This document shows, piece after piece, positions 45,424-56,400 of a DNA stretch of 64,000 nucleotides (within the stretch, counting starts at the first letter, position 1; each line of letters starts with the position of its first letter). The notes under the pieces are model-generated. The model was not told the origin of the DNA. It saw only the letters and a program-made list of their open reading frames with translations, and made no database searches. This stretch comes from Arthrobacter sp. Leaf234. Its GTDB lineage: Bacteria; Actinomycetota; Actinomycetes; Actinomycetales; Micrococcaceae. The stretch lies in the NCBI RefSeq assembly GCF_001422665.1, contig NZ_LMLU01000005.1:372001-436000 (forward strand), in the 5' to 3' direction. The translations under genes were made by a program, and so were the position numbers.

Positions 45424-45452
45424 ATTCTAGAGCGGGGCGGGCCAGAACCCAA
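45424..45452 (-). promoter_or_regulatory. promoter of greA
   Basis: On the minus strand TTGGGT (45447-45452) and TAGAAT (45424-45429) are 17 nt apart. The predicted start near 45417 lies in the perfect palindrome GATACGTATC (45409-45418). Confidence 0.55.
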
Positions 45453-45470
45453 GAAGTACCGGTCTCTAGC

Positions 45471-45905
45471 TCAGTCCTCGACGACCCAGCAGGCGTTGAC
45501 GCCACCGGAGACGCCCGGCGAATCCGTCCGCACGTCCGTCCGGTGCGCCGTGGTGCCGCCGCCGTTGGCGCCGTCGTCCGCGCTGTTCGGTCCGATGGTC
45601 ACGACCGTCCAGCCGACCACCGCATAGTTCTCACTGAGGACCTGCACCGCGCACTGGGCCGTGGCCGCGCGGTCCTTGGTGACCTCGAAGTCCACGCTGG
45701 CCCGTCCGTCGCCGATCAGGGCGAACCCCACATCCTTGGAGGACACCTCGGGGCTACCCGTCGTCAGGGCGACGGCGGCGACGGCCGCCACGGCGGCGAG
45801 GAGCACGGCGACGACCAGCGTCCGCACGCGGCCGAGGGGTTTCCTCGGCTTTGGGGTGCCGTAGCGATTGGCTACTCTTGGTGGTGGCGCATAGGAGGAG
45901 CTCAC
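45471..45905 (-). CDS. DUF4307 membrane protein
   Basis: Small membrane protein (144 aa) of unknown function, conserved next to greA and mca in actinobacteria. A proline-rich cytoplasmic N terminus (YAPPPRVANRYGTPKPRK) precedes one membrane helix (VRTLVVAVLLAAVAAVAAVAL, about 27-47) and an exported domain of about 95 residues with a cysteine in AQCAVQV and one in NACWVV, which could form a disulfide. GTG 45905 is chosen because TAAAAT lies 6 nt upstream (leaderless). It is divergent from mca. Confidence 0.85.
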   Translation of the reverse strand: MSSSYAPPPRVANRYGTPKPRKPLGRVRTLVVAVLLAAVAAVAAVALTTGSPEVSSKDVGFALIGDGRASVDFEVTKDRAATAQCAVQVLSENYAVVGWTVVTIGPNSADDGANGGGTTAHRTDVRTDSPGVSGGVNACWVVED

Positions 45906-45917
45906 CCCTCCATTTTA
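45906..45917 (-). promoter_or_regulatory. -10 element for leaderless DUF4307 gene
   Basis: On the minus strand TAAAAT (45912-45917), spacer GGAGGG, then GTG 45905. The GGAGG touches the start codon, too close for a normal ribosome site. Confidence 0.55.
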
Positions 45918-45977
45918 CCGCCCACCGATGGCGTCCCGATCCGGTCGCCGTCCCACTCGCAGAGCCAGGAGCACGTG

Positions 45978-46901
45978 TTGCCAAGCCACGATCAATCCCG
46001 TGTGTCCCGCGAGGGCTTCCGCCTCCTCGCGGTCCACGCCCACCCCGACGACGAATCGAGCAAGGGTGCGGCCACCATGGCCGGCTATGTCGCAGCAGGT
46101 GCGGAGGTCATGGTCGCCACCTGCACGGGTGGCGAGCGGGGGGACATCCTGAACGCCGCCATGAACGACGATCCGCGCGGCAAGCGGGATCTGCCCGGGC
46201 TGCGACGGGTCGAGATGGCGAACGCCGCCGCGGAGCTCGGCATCCAGCAGCGCTGGCTGGGATTCACGGACTCAGGCCTGCCCGAGGGGGATCCGCTGCC
46301 GGACCTGCCGTTCGGGTGCTTCGCCCTCCAGCCCCTCGAGCGTGCCGCGGCGCCTCTGGTGAAGCTGGTCCGCGAGTTCCGCCCGCACGTGATCATCAGC
46401 TACGACGAGAACGGCGGGTACCCGCACCCCGACCACATCATGGCGCACCGTGTCGCCGTGGAGGCGTTCGAGGCCGCGGCGGATCCTGCCCGCTATCCGG
46501 GGACCGGTGAGGCGTGGGGCACGTCCAAGCTGTACTACGACCGCGCCTTCAACCCCGAGCGTTTCCGAGCGCTGCACTTCGCGCTGGAGGAGGCCGGGCT
46601 GCAGTCGCCGTACGCGGAACGCCTGGCGCAGTGGCTCGAGGCCGACGCCGAGGGCCACCAGCCCCCCGTCCCCGTCCACCCCACCACCACGCAGATCGAC
46701 TGCGGCGACTACTTCGGTCACCGGGAGCGGGCCCTGCTGGCCCATCGCACGCAGGTGGATCCTGAGGGCTTCTTCTTCGCCGTGTCGGTCGAGATGCAGC
46801 AGAAGGTGTGGCCCTGGGAGGACTATTCGCTGATCACCTCGAGGGTGGAGACGCAGCTGCCCGAGGACGACTTCTTCACCGGCATCACCGCCGGCTCCTA
46901 G
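45978..46901 (+). CDS. mca: mycothiol S-conjugate amidase
   Basis: Zinc amidase cleaving mycothiol S-conjugates in detoxification, so the organism should make mycothiol. The 307-aa LmbE-fold protein has AHPDDE with H22 and D25 and HPDH ending in H153 as metal ligands, plus TCTGGERGDILN and SYDENGGYPHPDH. The longer conserved C-terminal half (YYDRAFNPERFRAL, VHPTTTQIDCGDYFG) separates Mca from MshB. The start is uncertain: TTG 45978 has AGGAG at 6 nt; GTG 45975 and GTG 46002 are alternatives. Confidence 0.92.
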   Translation: MPSHDQSRVSREGFRLLAVHAHPDDESSKGAATMAGYVAAGAEVMVATCTGGERGDILNAAMNDDPRGKRDLPGLRRVEMANAAAELGIQQRWLGFTDSGLPEGDPLPDLPFGCFALQPLERAAAPLVKLVREFRPHVIISYDENGGYPHPDHIMAHRVAVEAFEAAADPARYPGTGEAWGTSKLYYDRAFNPERFRALHFALEEAGLQSPYAERLAQWLEADAEGHQPPVPVHPTTTQIDCGDYFGHRERALLAHRTQVDPEGFFFAVSVEMQQKVWPWEDYSLITSRVETQLPEDDFFTGITAGS

Positions 46902-46981
46902 GCCCCGCAGAATTTCTATCGAGCGTAGAATTGCAGGCGGCGGATCACCCCGGCCCGCTGCGAGCTCCGAAAGTGGTACCT

Positions 46982-47371
46982 GTGTTCCTTGATCTCCGCC
47001 TGGCCGCGACGACCACGCCCTCGGGCGACCCGACCCTGCGGCCGGGGCTCGACCCCGCGTCGGTGACCCCGGGTACCCTCGGCTTCCTCGCGACCCTGTT
47101 CATCGTGGTGCTGGTGATCTTCCTGATCCGGGACATGGTCAAGCGCATCCGCCGCGTGCGCTATGCCGCAGAGGTGGAGCAGGCGCGCGCGGAGCGCACC
47201 GGACGCACCGGTGATCGTCCTGCAGAGCCGGGTCCGTCGTCGACCACCGACGGACCTGGCGACGGGCCCGCCGGTGGAGCTGCGGGACCTGCCGGCGGAT
47301 CCTCGGAGCGCCGGGACGGGCCGGACCGGCCGATGCCCGGCGGGAAGCACGGCCCCGACCGCCAGGGGTAG
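46982..47371 (+). CDS. small single-helix membrane protein downstream of mca
   Basis: 129 residues: short exported N terminus (TTTPSGDPTLRPGLDPASVTPGTLG), one membrane helix (FLATLFIVVLVIFLIRDMV, about 34-52), a basic stretch KRIRRVRYAAEVEQARAERTGR and a disordered Gly/Pro/Asp tail. Its function is unknown. By position and layout it matches the small membrane protein that follows mca in mycobacteria (Rv1083, from memory). GTG 46982 is the only start near the helix; no ribosome site is evident. Confidence 0.7.
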   Translation: MFLDLRLAATTTPSGDPTLRPGLDPASVTPGTLGFLATLFIVVLVIFLIRDMVKRIRRVRYAAEVEQARAERTGRTGDRPAEPGPSSTTDGPGDGPAGGAAGPAGGSSERRDGPDRPMPGGKHGPDRQG

Positions 47372-47377
47372 TAGCGG

Positions 47378-48130
47378 TCAGCCCCCGACCGGCTGCAGGA
47401 CGGCGCGCATGATCGCGATGAAGTGCGCCGCGAAGGCTGCGACGGTGAAGGCGTGGAACAGCTCGTGGAATCCGAAGACCCGCAACGAGAAGTTGGGTCG
47501 CTTGATGCCGTAGAACACCGCTCCCGCGATGTAGAGGGCACCGCCCACGCAGATCAGGATCCCGGCCGCGAGGTCGGCGGCGAAGAAGTCCGGCATGTAG
47601 AAGACCGAGCCGAGCCCCAGTGCCACGTAGATCGGCACGTACAGCCAGCGGGGTGCGTCCACCCACAGATTCCTGAAGAGGACCCCGGCGATCGCCCCGC
47701 TCCAGATGATCCACAGCAGCATCTCGGCCTTGCCGCGTTCCAGCAGCGCCCACGCGAGCGGCGTGTAGGACCCGGCGATGACCAGCATGATGTTCGTGTG
47801 GTCCAGTCGCTTGAGGACCACCCTCACCCCGGGGCTCCAGTTGCCGCGGTGGTAGACAGCGCTCACGCCGAAGAGCAGGATGCCCGTCAGGGCGTAGATG
47901 CCGGATGCCACCTTCAGCCCTGGCGTCGGTGCGAGGGTGATCAGCACGATCCCGGCGGCGATCGCCAGCGGAGTGGCGACGGCGTGGATCCAGCCCCGCC
48001 ACAGCGGCTTGGTCGCCAGGGCATCGGCGAGCGGACCGGTCACCGAGGCGACGGTGTCCTGCAGGGTCGAGGGACGCGCATCGACGGGTTCCGAGGGGCC
48101 TGGGGCAGGGACCGGAGGGCGCGGGGTCAT
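47378..48130 (-). CDS. trhA: hemolysin III-type membrane protein (TrhA/PAQR family)
   Basis: Seven-helix PAQR/hemolysin III protein, 250 aa. Conserved elements: RGWIHAVATPLAIAAGIVL with the first metal-type His, SAVYHRGNWSPGVRVVLKRLDHTNIMLVIAGSYTPLA with His/Asp residues, and FHELFHAFTVAAFAAHF with the C-terminal His cluster. Such proteins affect membrane fluidity and probably act as metal-dependent hydrolases; haemolytic activity is not implied. The start is supported by TAGAAT 6 nt upstream (leaderless). Confidence 0.9.
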   Translation of the reverse strand: MTPRPPVPAPGPSEPVDARPSTLQDTVASVTGPLADALATKPLWRGWIHAVATPLAIAAGIVLITLAPTPGLKVASGIYALTGILLFGVSAVYHRGNWSPGVRVVLKRLDHTNIMLVIAGSYTPLAWALLERGKAEMLLWIIWSGAIAGVLFRNLWVDAPRWLYVPIYVALGLGSVFYMPDFFAADLAAGILICVGGALYIAGAVFYGIKRPNFSLRVFGFHELFHAFTVAAFAAHFIAIMRAVLQPVGG

Positions 48131-48142
48131 CCCCGGATTCTA
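48131..48142 (-). promoter_or_regulatory. -10 element for leaderless trhA
   Basis: On the minus strand TAGAAT (48137-48142), 6-nt spacer, ATG 48130. Confidence 0.6.
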
Positions 48143-48245
48143 GCCCACCGCGCCTGATGCCACCCGGCGGTAGCCCTGCCCGCGGCCCCCACGCTCGGCA
48201 GGAATGCAGCCCTTTGTCAGCCAACTGCCGGTACGGTAGGGACAG

Positions 48246-49091
48246 GTGCGCGGGGCGGATTCGTCCTGCGGGATGTGCAGCCTCCGGCCGGACCGGAGCG
48301 GGACCAGGGGAGGGCAGCCGGGCGTGACGTGGAACTTCCCCGAGGTCGGCTACAGCTTCTACGAGCGCAGGCTCCAGCGGAACCTCGCTCCCGAGCGGAT
48401 CCCGCACCACATCGGCGTCATGGTGGACGGCAACCGGCGCTGGGCCAAGCTCGCGGGGGCTCCGACCAGTCACGGGCACCAGGCCGGGGCGGACAAGATC
48501 CACGAGTTCCTCGGCTGGTGCGAGGAACTCGGAGTCGACGTGGTGACGCTCTACATGCTGTCCACGGACAACATGGGCCGCCCCCAGGAGGAGATCGACC
48601 AGCTCCTGGACATCATCGCCAACACGCTGGACCGCCTCGGCGAGAGCAATCGTGTCCGTGTGCAGCCCGTGGGAGCGCTCGACCTCCTGCCCGAGGACCT
48701 CGGCGCGAAGCTCGTGAGCCTGGCGGCCTCCACCGCGACCATCGACGGCCTGCACGTGAACGTCGCCGTCGGCTACGGGGGGCGTCGTGAGATCGTGGAT
48801 GCCGTCAAGGAACTCATGCGCGATGCCGCGGGCAAGGGGGCCTCGCTCGAGACCCTGGCCGAGGAACTGACCGACCAGCACATCTCCTCCTTCCTCTACA
48901 CGCGCGGCCAGCAGGATCCGGACCTCGTGATCCGGACGTCGGGCGAGCAGCGCCTGTCCGGATTCCTGATGTGGCAGAGCGCCTACAGCGAGTTCTACTT
49001 CTGCGAGGCGCTGTGGCCGGATTTCCGGCGCGTCGACTTCCTCCGGGCCCTGCGTGATTTCGGTCGCCGGCAGCGCCGCTTCGGATCCTAG
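48246..49091 (+). CDS. uppS: isoprenyl transferase (cis-prenyl diphosphate synthase)
   Basis: UPP-synthase family enzyme adding isoprene units in cis; related proteins at this locus in mycobacteria make short-chain Z,E-farnesyl diphosphate. Motifs: HHIGVMVDGNRRWAK with catalytic Asp, TLYMLSTDNMGRP, NVAVGYGGRREIVDA, DLVIRTSGEQRLSGFLMWQSAYSEFYF and WPDFRRVDF. From GTG 48246 the protein has 281 aa; TACGGT lies 8 nt before it. GTG 48324, with GGGAGG upstream, would give 255 aa and starts at the conserved WNFPEVGYSFYERRL, so it is a strong alternative. Confidence 0.92.
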   Translation: MRGADSSCGMCSLRPDRSGTRGGQPGVTWNFPEVGYSFYERRLQRNLAPERIPHHIGVMVDGNRRWAKLAGAPTSHGHQAGADKIHEFLGWCEELGVDVVTLYMLSTDNMGRPQEEIDQLLDIIANTLDRLGESNRVRVQPVGALDLLPEDLGAKLVSLAASTATIDGLHVNVAVGYGGRREIVDAVKELMRDAAGKGASLETLAEELTDQHISSFLYTRGQQDPDLVIRTSGEQRLSGFLMWQSAYSEFYFCEALWPDFRRVDFLRALRDFGRRQRRFGS

Positions 49092-49327
49092 TGTTCACCG
49101 GGTCTTGACCTCCGACACGCTGGACAGGACCTGTGTCACGCGGATCGACGGCGTAAGGTCGAGCCATCGACGGCAGCCCAGAACCGTCGACGGAAGGCCG
49201 CTGATGACGCCGACGATGCTGACAGGCATCTCGTACGAGTCGGGGAGGCCGCGTCCGGCCTCCGGGCCGGAACGCACCACCTCAACCCTACGAATTCGGG
49301 GTGTGCCCACCCCGGAGCGGAGTCCAC

Positions 49328-50701
49328 GTGGCCACACCGATCACCTCCCAGCAGGACCCCACCACCGGTACCGCCGCGCACGTGGCGCATGACACCGGCT
49401 CCGCTTCCACCTCACGCCGGAGCTACGTCATCGACACCTCCGTCCTGCTCTCGGATCCCCGCGCGGTCCTGCGGTTCGCCGAGCACGAGGTGATCCTGCC
49501 CGTCGTCGTCATCAGTGAGCTCGAGGGCAAGCGGCACGATCCGGAGCTGGGGTACTTCGCGCGGAAGGCGCTGCGCCTGCTCGACGATCTGCGCGTCGCG
49601 AACGGCGGTCTCGACCGGGACGTGCCCCTCGGCGACGAGGGCGGCACGCTGCGTGTCGAGCTGAACCATGTCTCGGCGGAGGTCCTGCCCGTGGGGTTCC
49701 GCAGCGGGGACAACGATGCCCGGATCCTCGCCGTGGCGAAGAACCTGTCCGTGGAGGGAAGGGCCGTCACCGTCGTCTCCAAGGATCTGCCGATGCGGGT
49801 CAAGGCGTCCGCGATGGGTCTGCAGGCCGACGAGTACCGCAACGAGTTCGTGAAGGACTCCGGCTGGACCGGCGTCGCCGAGCTCGACGCGACCGTCGAG
49901 GAGGTCAATGCCCTGTACGACCACGAGGCCGTCTTCGTGCCGGCCGGCGCCGAGCAGCCGGTCAACACGGGTGTCATCATGCTCTCGCCGCGCGGCTCCG
50001 CCCTGGGGCGCGTGGGTGCGGACAAGCAGATCCGGCTGGTCCGCGGCGACCGCGACGTCTTCGGGCTGCACGGACGGTCCGCGGAACAGCGCCTGGCGAT
50101 CGACCTGCTCATGGATCCGGACGTGGGGATCGTCTCCCTCGGTGGCCGCGCGGGAACCGGAAAGTCCGCCCTGGCCCTGTGTGCAGGCCTCGAAGCGGTC
50201 CTGGAGCGTCGGGAACACCGCAAGGTGGTGGTCTTCCGGCCGCTCTACGCCGTGGGCGGCCAGGAACTCGGTCACCTGCCCGGGAGCGAGAACGAGAAGA
50301 TGAACCCCTGGGCGCAGGCGGTCTTCGACACGCTCGGGGCCCTCGTTTCTCAGGAGGTCGTCGAGGAGGTCATGGACCGCGGGATGCTGGAGGTGCTGCC
50401 GCTCACGCACATCCGCGGACGCAGCCTGCACGACTCCTTCGTGATCGTCGACGAGGCGCAATCACTCGAGAAGAACGTGCTGCTCACCGTCATGAGCCGC
50501 ATCGGGCAGAACTCCAAAATCGTCCTGACGCACGACGTCGCCCAGCGGGACAACCTGCGCGTCGGCCGGCACGACGGCATCGCCGCCGTCGTGGAGACGC
50601 TCAAGGGGCACCCGCTCTTCGGCCACGTCACCCTGACGCGATCCGAGCGCTCGCCGATCGCGGCCCTCGTGACGGAACTCCTCGAGGGCGCCGAGATCTA
50701 G
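49328..50701 (+). CDS. phoH2: PhoH family ATPase with N-terminal PIN domain (PhoH2 type)
   Basis: Two-domain protein of 457 aa. N-terminal PIN-like RNase domain: [13 protein letters not shown] (D36), [12 protein letters not shown] (Glu), [12 protein letters not shown] (Asp residues). C-terminal PhoH P-loop ATPase from about 255: [12 protein letters not shown] with Walker A K279, [29 protein letters not shown] (Walker B), [15 protein letters not shown]. Mycobacterial PhoH2 is an RNA helicase and RNase with a small antitoxin partner; no partner gene is evident in the 236-bp region upstream. GTG 49328 follows GGAG-CGGAG. Confidence 0.93.
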   Translation: MATPITSQQDPTTGTAAHVAHDTGSASTSRRSYVIDTSVLLSDPRAVLRFAEHEVILPVVVISELEGKRHDPELGYFARKALRLLDDLRVANGGLDRDVPLGDEGGTLRVELNHVSAEVLPVGFRSGDNDARILAVAKNLSVEGRAVTVVSKDLPMRVKASAMGLQADEYRNEFVKDSGWTGVAELDATVEEVNALYDHEAVFVPAGAEQPVNTGVIMLSPRGSALGRVGADKQIRLVRGDRDVFGLHGRSAEQRLAIDLLMDPDVGIVSLGGRAGTGKSALALCAGLEAVLERREHRKVVVFRPLYAVGGQELGHLPGSENEKMNPWAQAVFDTLGALVSQEVVEEVMDRGMLEVLPLTHIRGRSLHDSFVIVDEAQSLEKNVLLTVMSRIGQNSKIVLTHDVAQRDNLRVGRHDGIAAVVETLKGHPLFGHVTLTRSERSPIAALVTELLEGAEI

Positions 50702-50768
50702 GTGATGGCGGGGCGGGCCTCCTGTCCACAAGTGCGCGGGCAGGGGGCGACGCCGTCGGGCGGTCCCG

Positions 50769-50780
50769 TAGCGTGGGGGC
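50769..50780 (+). promoter_or_regulatory. -10 element for leaderless A24 peptidase gene
   Basis: TAGCGT at 50769-50774, 6-nt spacer GGGGGC, GTG 50781. Confidence 0.55.
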
Positions 50781-51287
50781 GTGATCACCGCACTCGCCGC
50801 GTATCTGGGGGACGCGCCCGTCGCCTTCGGGCTGCTGGTCGCGGCGCTCACCGCCTTCATGGTCGTCGGCGTGCGCCTGAGCGTGATCGACCGCCGCACG
50901 CACCGGCTCCCGAACGGCATCGTCCTGCCGTCCTACCCCGCGGCGGCCCTCCTGCTCTCAGCGGCCGGTGGGAGCGCGGGTGAGTGGCACCGGGTGCTCG
51001 GCATGCTCGGCGGGGCGGCCGTGCTCTGGCTGGCCTTCGGGGCGCTGCACCTGCTGTACCGGCAGGGACTGGGCTTCGGCGACGTCAAGCTGGCCGGGCT
51101 GCTCGGTCTCTACCTGGGTTTTGCGGGCTGGGCCGCGGTGTGGTGGGGTCCGTTCCTCGCGCTCCTCCTCGGGGGCGCGTGGAGCCTTGTCCTCGTGGTC
51201 ACCCGGAGGGCCACGCTGCGCTCCACGGTGGCCTTCGGTCCGTTCCTCGTCGCGGGTACGGCGCTCGCGCTGGCTGTACTACCCTGA
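50781..51287 (+). CDS. A24-family prepilin peptidase-like protein
   Basis: Aspartic membrane peptidase domain of type IV prepilin peptidases, 168 aa, about six helices. The two catalytic aspartates are D37 (VIDRRTHRLPN) and D101 (GLGFGDVKLAG). There is no N-terminal methyltransferase domain, as in the short TadV-type enzymes. No pilin or tad genes are nearby. It starts from a predicted leaderless GTG. The -10 box of the following NUDIX gene is built into its last codons. Confidence 0.88.
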   Translation: MITALAAYLGDAPVAFGLLVAALTAFMVVGVRLSVIDRRTHRLPNGIVLPSYPAAALLLSAAGGSAGEWHRVLGMLGGAAVLWLAFGALHLLYRQGLGFGDVKLAGLLGLYLGFAGWAAVWWGPFLALLLGGAWSLVLVVTRRATLRSTVAFGPFLVAGTALALAVLP

Positions 51288-51292
51288 CAGCC
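51280..51292 (+). promoter_or_regulatory. -10 element for leaderless NUDIX gene
   Basis: TACCCT at 51280-51285 overlaps the stop codon of the A24 gene; 7-nt spacer, then GTG 51293. Confidence 0.5.
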
Positions 51293-51763
51293 GTGCCCAC
51301 TCCAGACTTCGTCCTCGCCCTCCGCAGCAAGATCGGCCATGATCCGCTCTGGCTCCCCGGCGTGGGCGGCGTGGTGTTCGACGGCGACGGCCGGGTCCTC
51401 CTCGGCCAGCGCGCCGACAACCGGGCGTGGACCATCATCACGGGCATGGTGGATCCGGGGGAGGAACCCGCCGTCGCCCTGCGCCGCGAGGTCGAGGAGG
51501 AGACGGGGGTCCTCGTGGAGGTGGAGCACCTGCTGGACACCGGCGTCGTCGGGCCCATCACGTTCCCGAACGGGGACGTCTGCACCTTCCTGAACCTCGA
51601 CTTCCGGTGCCGAGCGATCGGCGGGGAGGCGCGCGTCAACGACGATGAGTCACTCGACGTGCGGTGGTTCCACCTCGACGACCTGCCGGACCTCAATCCG
51701 AGGCACAGGGCCCTCGTCCTGGGCGCCGGGGACTTCGACGGCCGAACCCGGTTCGTGTCCTGA
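51293..51763 (+). CDS. NUDIX hydrolase
   Basis: Small NUDIX pyrophosphohydrolase, 156 aa. The full Nudix box is at 51-73 (GMVDPGEEPAVALRREVEEETGV), fitting GX5EX7REUXEEXGU. N-terminal WLPGVGGVVFDGDGRVLLGQR is the usual beta-sheet start. Substrate (NTP, ADP-sugar, NADH) cannot be read. The start is GTG 51293, just 5 nt after the A24 stop. The stop codon is the first part of the following terminator. Confidence 0.9.
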   Translation: MPTPDFVLALRSKIGHDPLWLPGVGGVVFDGDGRVLLGQRADNRAWTIITGMVDPGEEPAVALRREVEEETGVLVEVEHLLDTGVVGPITFPNGDVCTFLNLDFRCRAIGGEARVNDDESLDVRWFHLDDLPDLNPRHRALVLGAGDFDGRTRFVS

Positions 51764-51792
51764 TGAGGCGGCGCCGGGCGGCGCCGCCTCAT
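51763..51792. terminator. bidirectional terminator between NUDIX and MFS genes
   Basis: Perfect 13-bp stem ATGAGGCGGCGCC and its complement with a GGGC loop. The left arm starts at the last base of the NUDIX stop codon and the right arm ends 5 nt before the MFS stop. Confidence 0.85.
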
Positions 51793-51797
51793 GCGTG

Positions 51798-54154
<2,357 letters not shown>

Positions 54155-54183
54155 ATTTGCACTATGTGATTCAAGGTGCAAAT
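54155..54183. promoter_or_regulatory. predicted TetR operator
   Basis: Perfect 8-bp inverted repeat ATTTGCAC-N13-GTGCAAAT directly before the tetR start codon. It covers the region where RNA polymerase must bind to transcribe tetR and the exporter gene, so it fits autorepression. A further TTGCAC lies at 54130 inside the gene. Confidence 0.6.
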
Positions 54184-54197
54184 CCTTGTGGTACAGA

Positions 54198-54231
54198 GAA
54201 GGGGTGCACCGCAGCAGCGGCGCACCCCTTC
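54198..54231 (-). terminator. terminator of fumC
   Basis: Ten-base-pair stem GAAGGGGTGC/GCACCCCTTC with a 14-nt loop, 17 nt past the fumC stop on the minus strand, between fumC and tetR. Confidence 0.7.
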
Positions 54232-54247
54232 GATGGAAGCTCCGGGA

Positions 54248-55726
54248 TCAGCCCTGGGGCGGTCGGGTCATCGAGAGCACGTCGAGGGCGGTGTCGAGCT
54301 GCTCCTCCGTGAGCTCGCCCCGCTCGACGAAGCCGAGGGCGATGACCGCCTCGCGGACGGTCAGGCCCTCGGCCACGGCCTTCTTAGCGATCTTCGCTGC
54401 ATTCTCGTAGCCGATGTACTTGTTCAGCGGCGTCACGATCGACGGCGACGCCTCGGCGAGGAATCGGGCCCGCTCGACATTCGCGGTGATGCCGTCGATC
54501 ATGCGGTCGGCGGAGACCCGCGTGGAGTTGCTGAGCAGGCGGATCGACTCGAGGACGTTGCGGGCGATCACGGGGATGCCCACGTTGAGCTCGAAGGCGC
54601 CGTTGGTGCCCGACCACGCGACGGTGGCGTCGTTCCCGACCACCTGGGCGCAGACCATGATGACCGCTTCGGCGATGACCGGATTGACCTTGCCCGGCAT
54701 GATCGAGGAGCCAGGCTGCAGGTCGGGGAGGGCGATCTCGCCGAGACCGGTGTTCGGGCCGGAGCCGAGCCAGCGGAGATCGTTGTGGATCTTGGTCAGT
54801 GAGACCGCGATCGTCCGCAGCATCCCCGAGATCTCGACGAGGGAGTCGCGGTTCGCCTGGGCCTCGAAGTGGTCGCGGGCCTCGGTCAGGGGGAGACCGG
54901 TGTCCTCGGCGAGCAGGTCGATCACGCGGGCCGAGAAGCCTGCGGGGGTGTTGATGCCCGTGCCGACGGCTGTCCCGCCGAGCGGCACCTCGGCCACGCG
55001 CGCGAGCGAGGCGTGGATGCGCTCGATCCCGTAGCGGACCTGCGCGGCGTAGCCGCCGAACTCCTGCCCGAGCGTCACCGGGGTGGCGTCCATGAGGTGG
55101 GTCCGGCCGGACTTCACGACGGTGCTGAACTCGGCGGCCTTCCGCTCGAGCGCCTCGGCGAGATGCGTGAGCGCCGGGACCAGGTCCTTGACGAGTGCGG
55201 AGGTGGCGGCCACGTGGACCGAGGTGGGGAAGACGTCGTTGGAGGACTGGGACGCGTTGACGTGGTCGTTCGGGTGGACCGTCGTCGTGCTGCCCGCGGC
55301 CTCGAGCGCGCGGGTCGCGAGCGTCGCGATGACCTCGTTGGCGTTCATGTTCGAGGACGTGCCGGAGCCGGTCTGGTAGATGTCCACCGGGAAGTCGCCG
55401 TCGTACCGGCCCGACGCCACGTCCTCGGCGGCAGCCTCGATGGCCCTGGCGCGCTCCTCGTCGAGCACACCGAGCTCGGCGTTGGCCGTGGCGGCGGCCT
55501 TCTTGATACGGGCCAGCGCCTCGATGTGCGCACGCTCCAGGGTGGTGCCGGAGATGGGGAAGTTCTCGACGGCGCGCTGAGTCTGGGCGCGGTAGAGGGC
55601 ATTGACCGGGACGCGCACCTCACCCATGGTGTCGTGCTCGATGCGGTACTCCACGGCATCCTCCGTACCCGGCGTCGCGCCGGTCGGGGAGCTGGGATCA
55701 GGACTGGCTGCAGGCGTTGGAGTCAT
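54248..55726 (-). CDS. fumC: class II fumarate hydratase
   Basis: Heat-stable, iron-independent fumarase of the TCA cycle. The 492-aa protein has the superfamily signature [10 protein letters not shown] at about 339-348, [34 protein letters not shown] and [18 protein letters not shown]. About 30 disordered residues precede the fold. The frame is open to 55843; ATG 55726 is chosen because GAGAAT, a near -10 box, lies 6 nt upstream, as in the other leaderless genes here. It works with sdhCDAB; its place next to glpX and DUF4245 is conserved in mycobacteria. Confidence 0.96.
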   Translation of the reverse strand: MTPTPAASPDPSSPTGATPGTEDAVEYRIEHDTMGEVRVPVNALYRAQTQRAVENFPISGTTLERAHIEALARIKKAAATANAELGVLDEERARAIEAAAEDVASGRYDGDFPVDIYQTGSGTSSNMNANEVIATLATRALEAAGSTTTVHPNDHVNASQSSNDVFPTSVHVAATSALVKDLVPALTHLAEALERKAAEFSTVVKSGRTHLMDATPVTLGQEFGGYAAQVRYGIERIHASLARVAEVPLGGTAVGTGINTPAGFSARVIDLLAEDTGLPLTEARDHFEAQANRDSLVEISGMLRTIAVSLTKIHNDLRWLGSGPNTGLGEIALPDLQPGSSIMPGKVNPVIAEAVIMVCAQVVGNDATVAWSGTNGAFELNVGIPVIARNVLESIRLLSNSTRVSADRMIDGITANVERARFLAEASPSIVTPLNKYIGYENAAKIAKKAVAEGLTVREAVIALGFVERGELTEEQLDTALDVLSMTRPPQG

Positions 55727-55748
55727 GCCGCAATTCTCGCCGTTCGCG

Positions 55749-56363
55749 TTACGGTGCGCCAAATCCCGACACGAGCACGGCCTTGCCCTCGTCGAGGCGG
55801 TAGGAGACGCCGATGACGGCCACCTCTCCCCGCCCCACGGCATCGGCGATCACCCGGGAACTGTCCACGAGACGCTGTGTGGTCTGCTTCGTGTGCTCGA
55901 TGACCGTCTCGTTGAGGTCCGTCACCCCGTCGCGCCGCGCGGTGAGCACCGAGGGTGTGATCCGCTCCACGAGGTCACGCAGGAACCCGGTGGGCATCTC
56001 TCCCGAGTCGACGGCCTGCATGGTGGCCGTCACCGCGCCGCAGCTGTCATGGCCCAGGACCACGATCAGCGGCACGCCGAGCACGCTCACGCTGTACTCG
56101 AGCGAGCCGAGGACGGCGTCGTCGATCACCTGGCCCGCGGTCCGCACCACGAAGACGTCACCGAGACCGAGGTCGAAGATGATCTCGGCGGCGAGGCGCG
56201 AATCGGAGCAGCCGAAGATCACCGCGAACGGGTTCTGCGTGTTCACCAGGGCCGTGCGGCGGGACGCGTCCTGGTTGGGATGCGAGACGTCCGAGGCGAC
56301 GAAGCGGTCGTTGCCCGCCTGGAGGCGGGACCAGGCGGCGGCGGGGGTCAGTTGCTGGGTCAC
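55749..56363 (-). CDS. beta-carbonic anhydrase
   Basis: Zinc enzyme interconverting CO2 and bicarbonate, 204 aa. Zinc ligands and catalytic dyad are visible: C52, D54 and R56 in GCSDSRL, H105 and C108 in GHDSCGA. The plant-type beta class is clear. The frame is open to 56453, but GTG 56363 starts the conserved [20 protein letters not shown] and has TACAGT 6 nt upstream (leaderless). It lies between DUF4245 and fumC on the same strand. Confidence 0.94.
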   Translation of the reverse strand: MTQQLTPAAAWSRLQAGNDRFVASDVSHPNQDASRRTALVNTQNPFAVIFGCSDSRLAAEIIFDLGLGDVFVVRTAGQVIDDAVLGSLEYSVSVLGVPLIVVLGHDSCGAVTATMQAVDSGEMPTGFLRDLVERITPSVLTARRDGVTDLNETVIEHTKQTTQRLVDSSRVIADAVGRGEVAVIGVSYRLDEGKAVLVSGFGAP

Positions 56364-56375
56364 GCGCCCACTGTA
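56364..56375 (-). promoter_or_regulatory. -10 element for leaderless carbonic anhydrase gene
   Basis: On the minus strand TACAGT (56370-56375), 6-nt spacer GGGCGC, GTG 56363. Confidence 0.6.
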
Positions 56376-56400
56376 CTGTCCGCCCCTCGAGGCGGTGCGC

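Noticed and set aside
46908-46935. Imperfect inverted repeat AATTTCTA...TAGAATT after mca as a terminator
   Set aside because: The arms differ by a bulge and are AT-rich and short; pairing would be weak.
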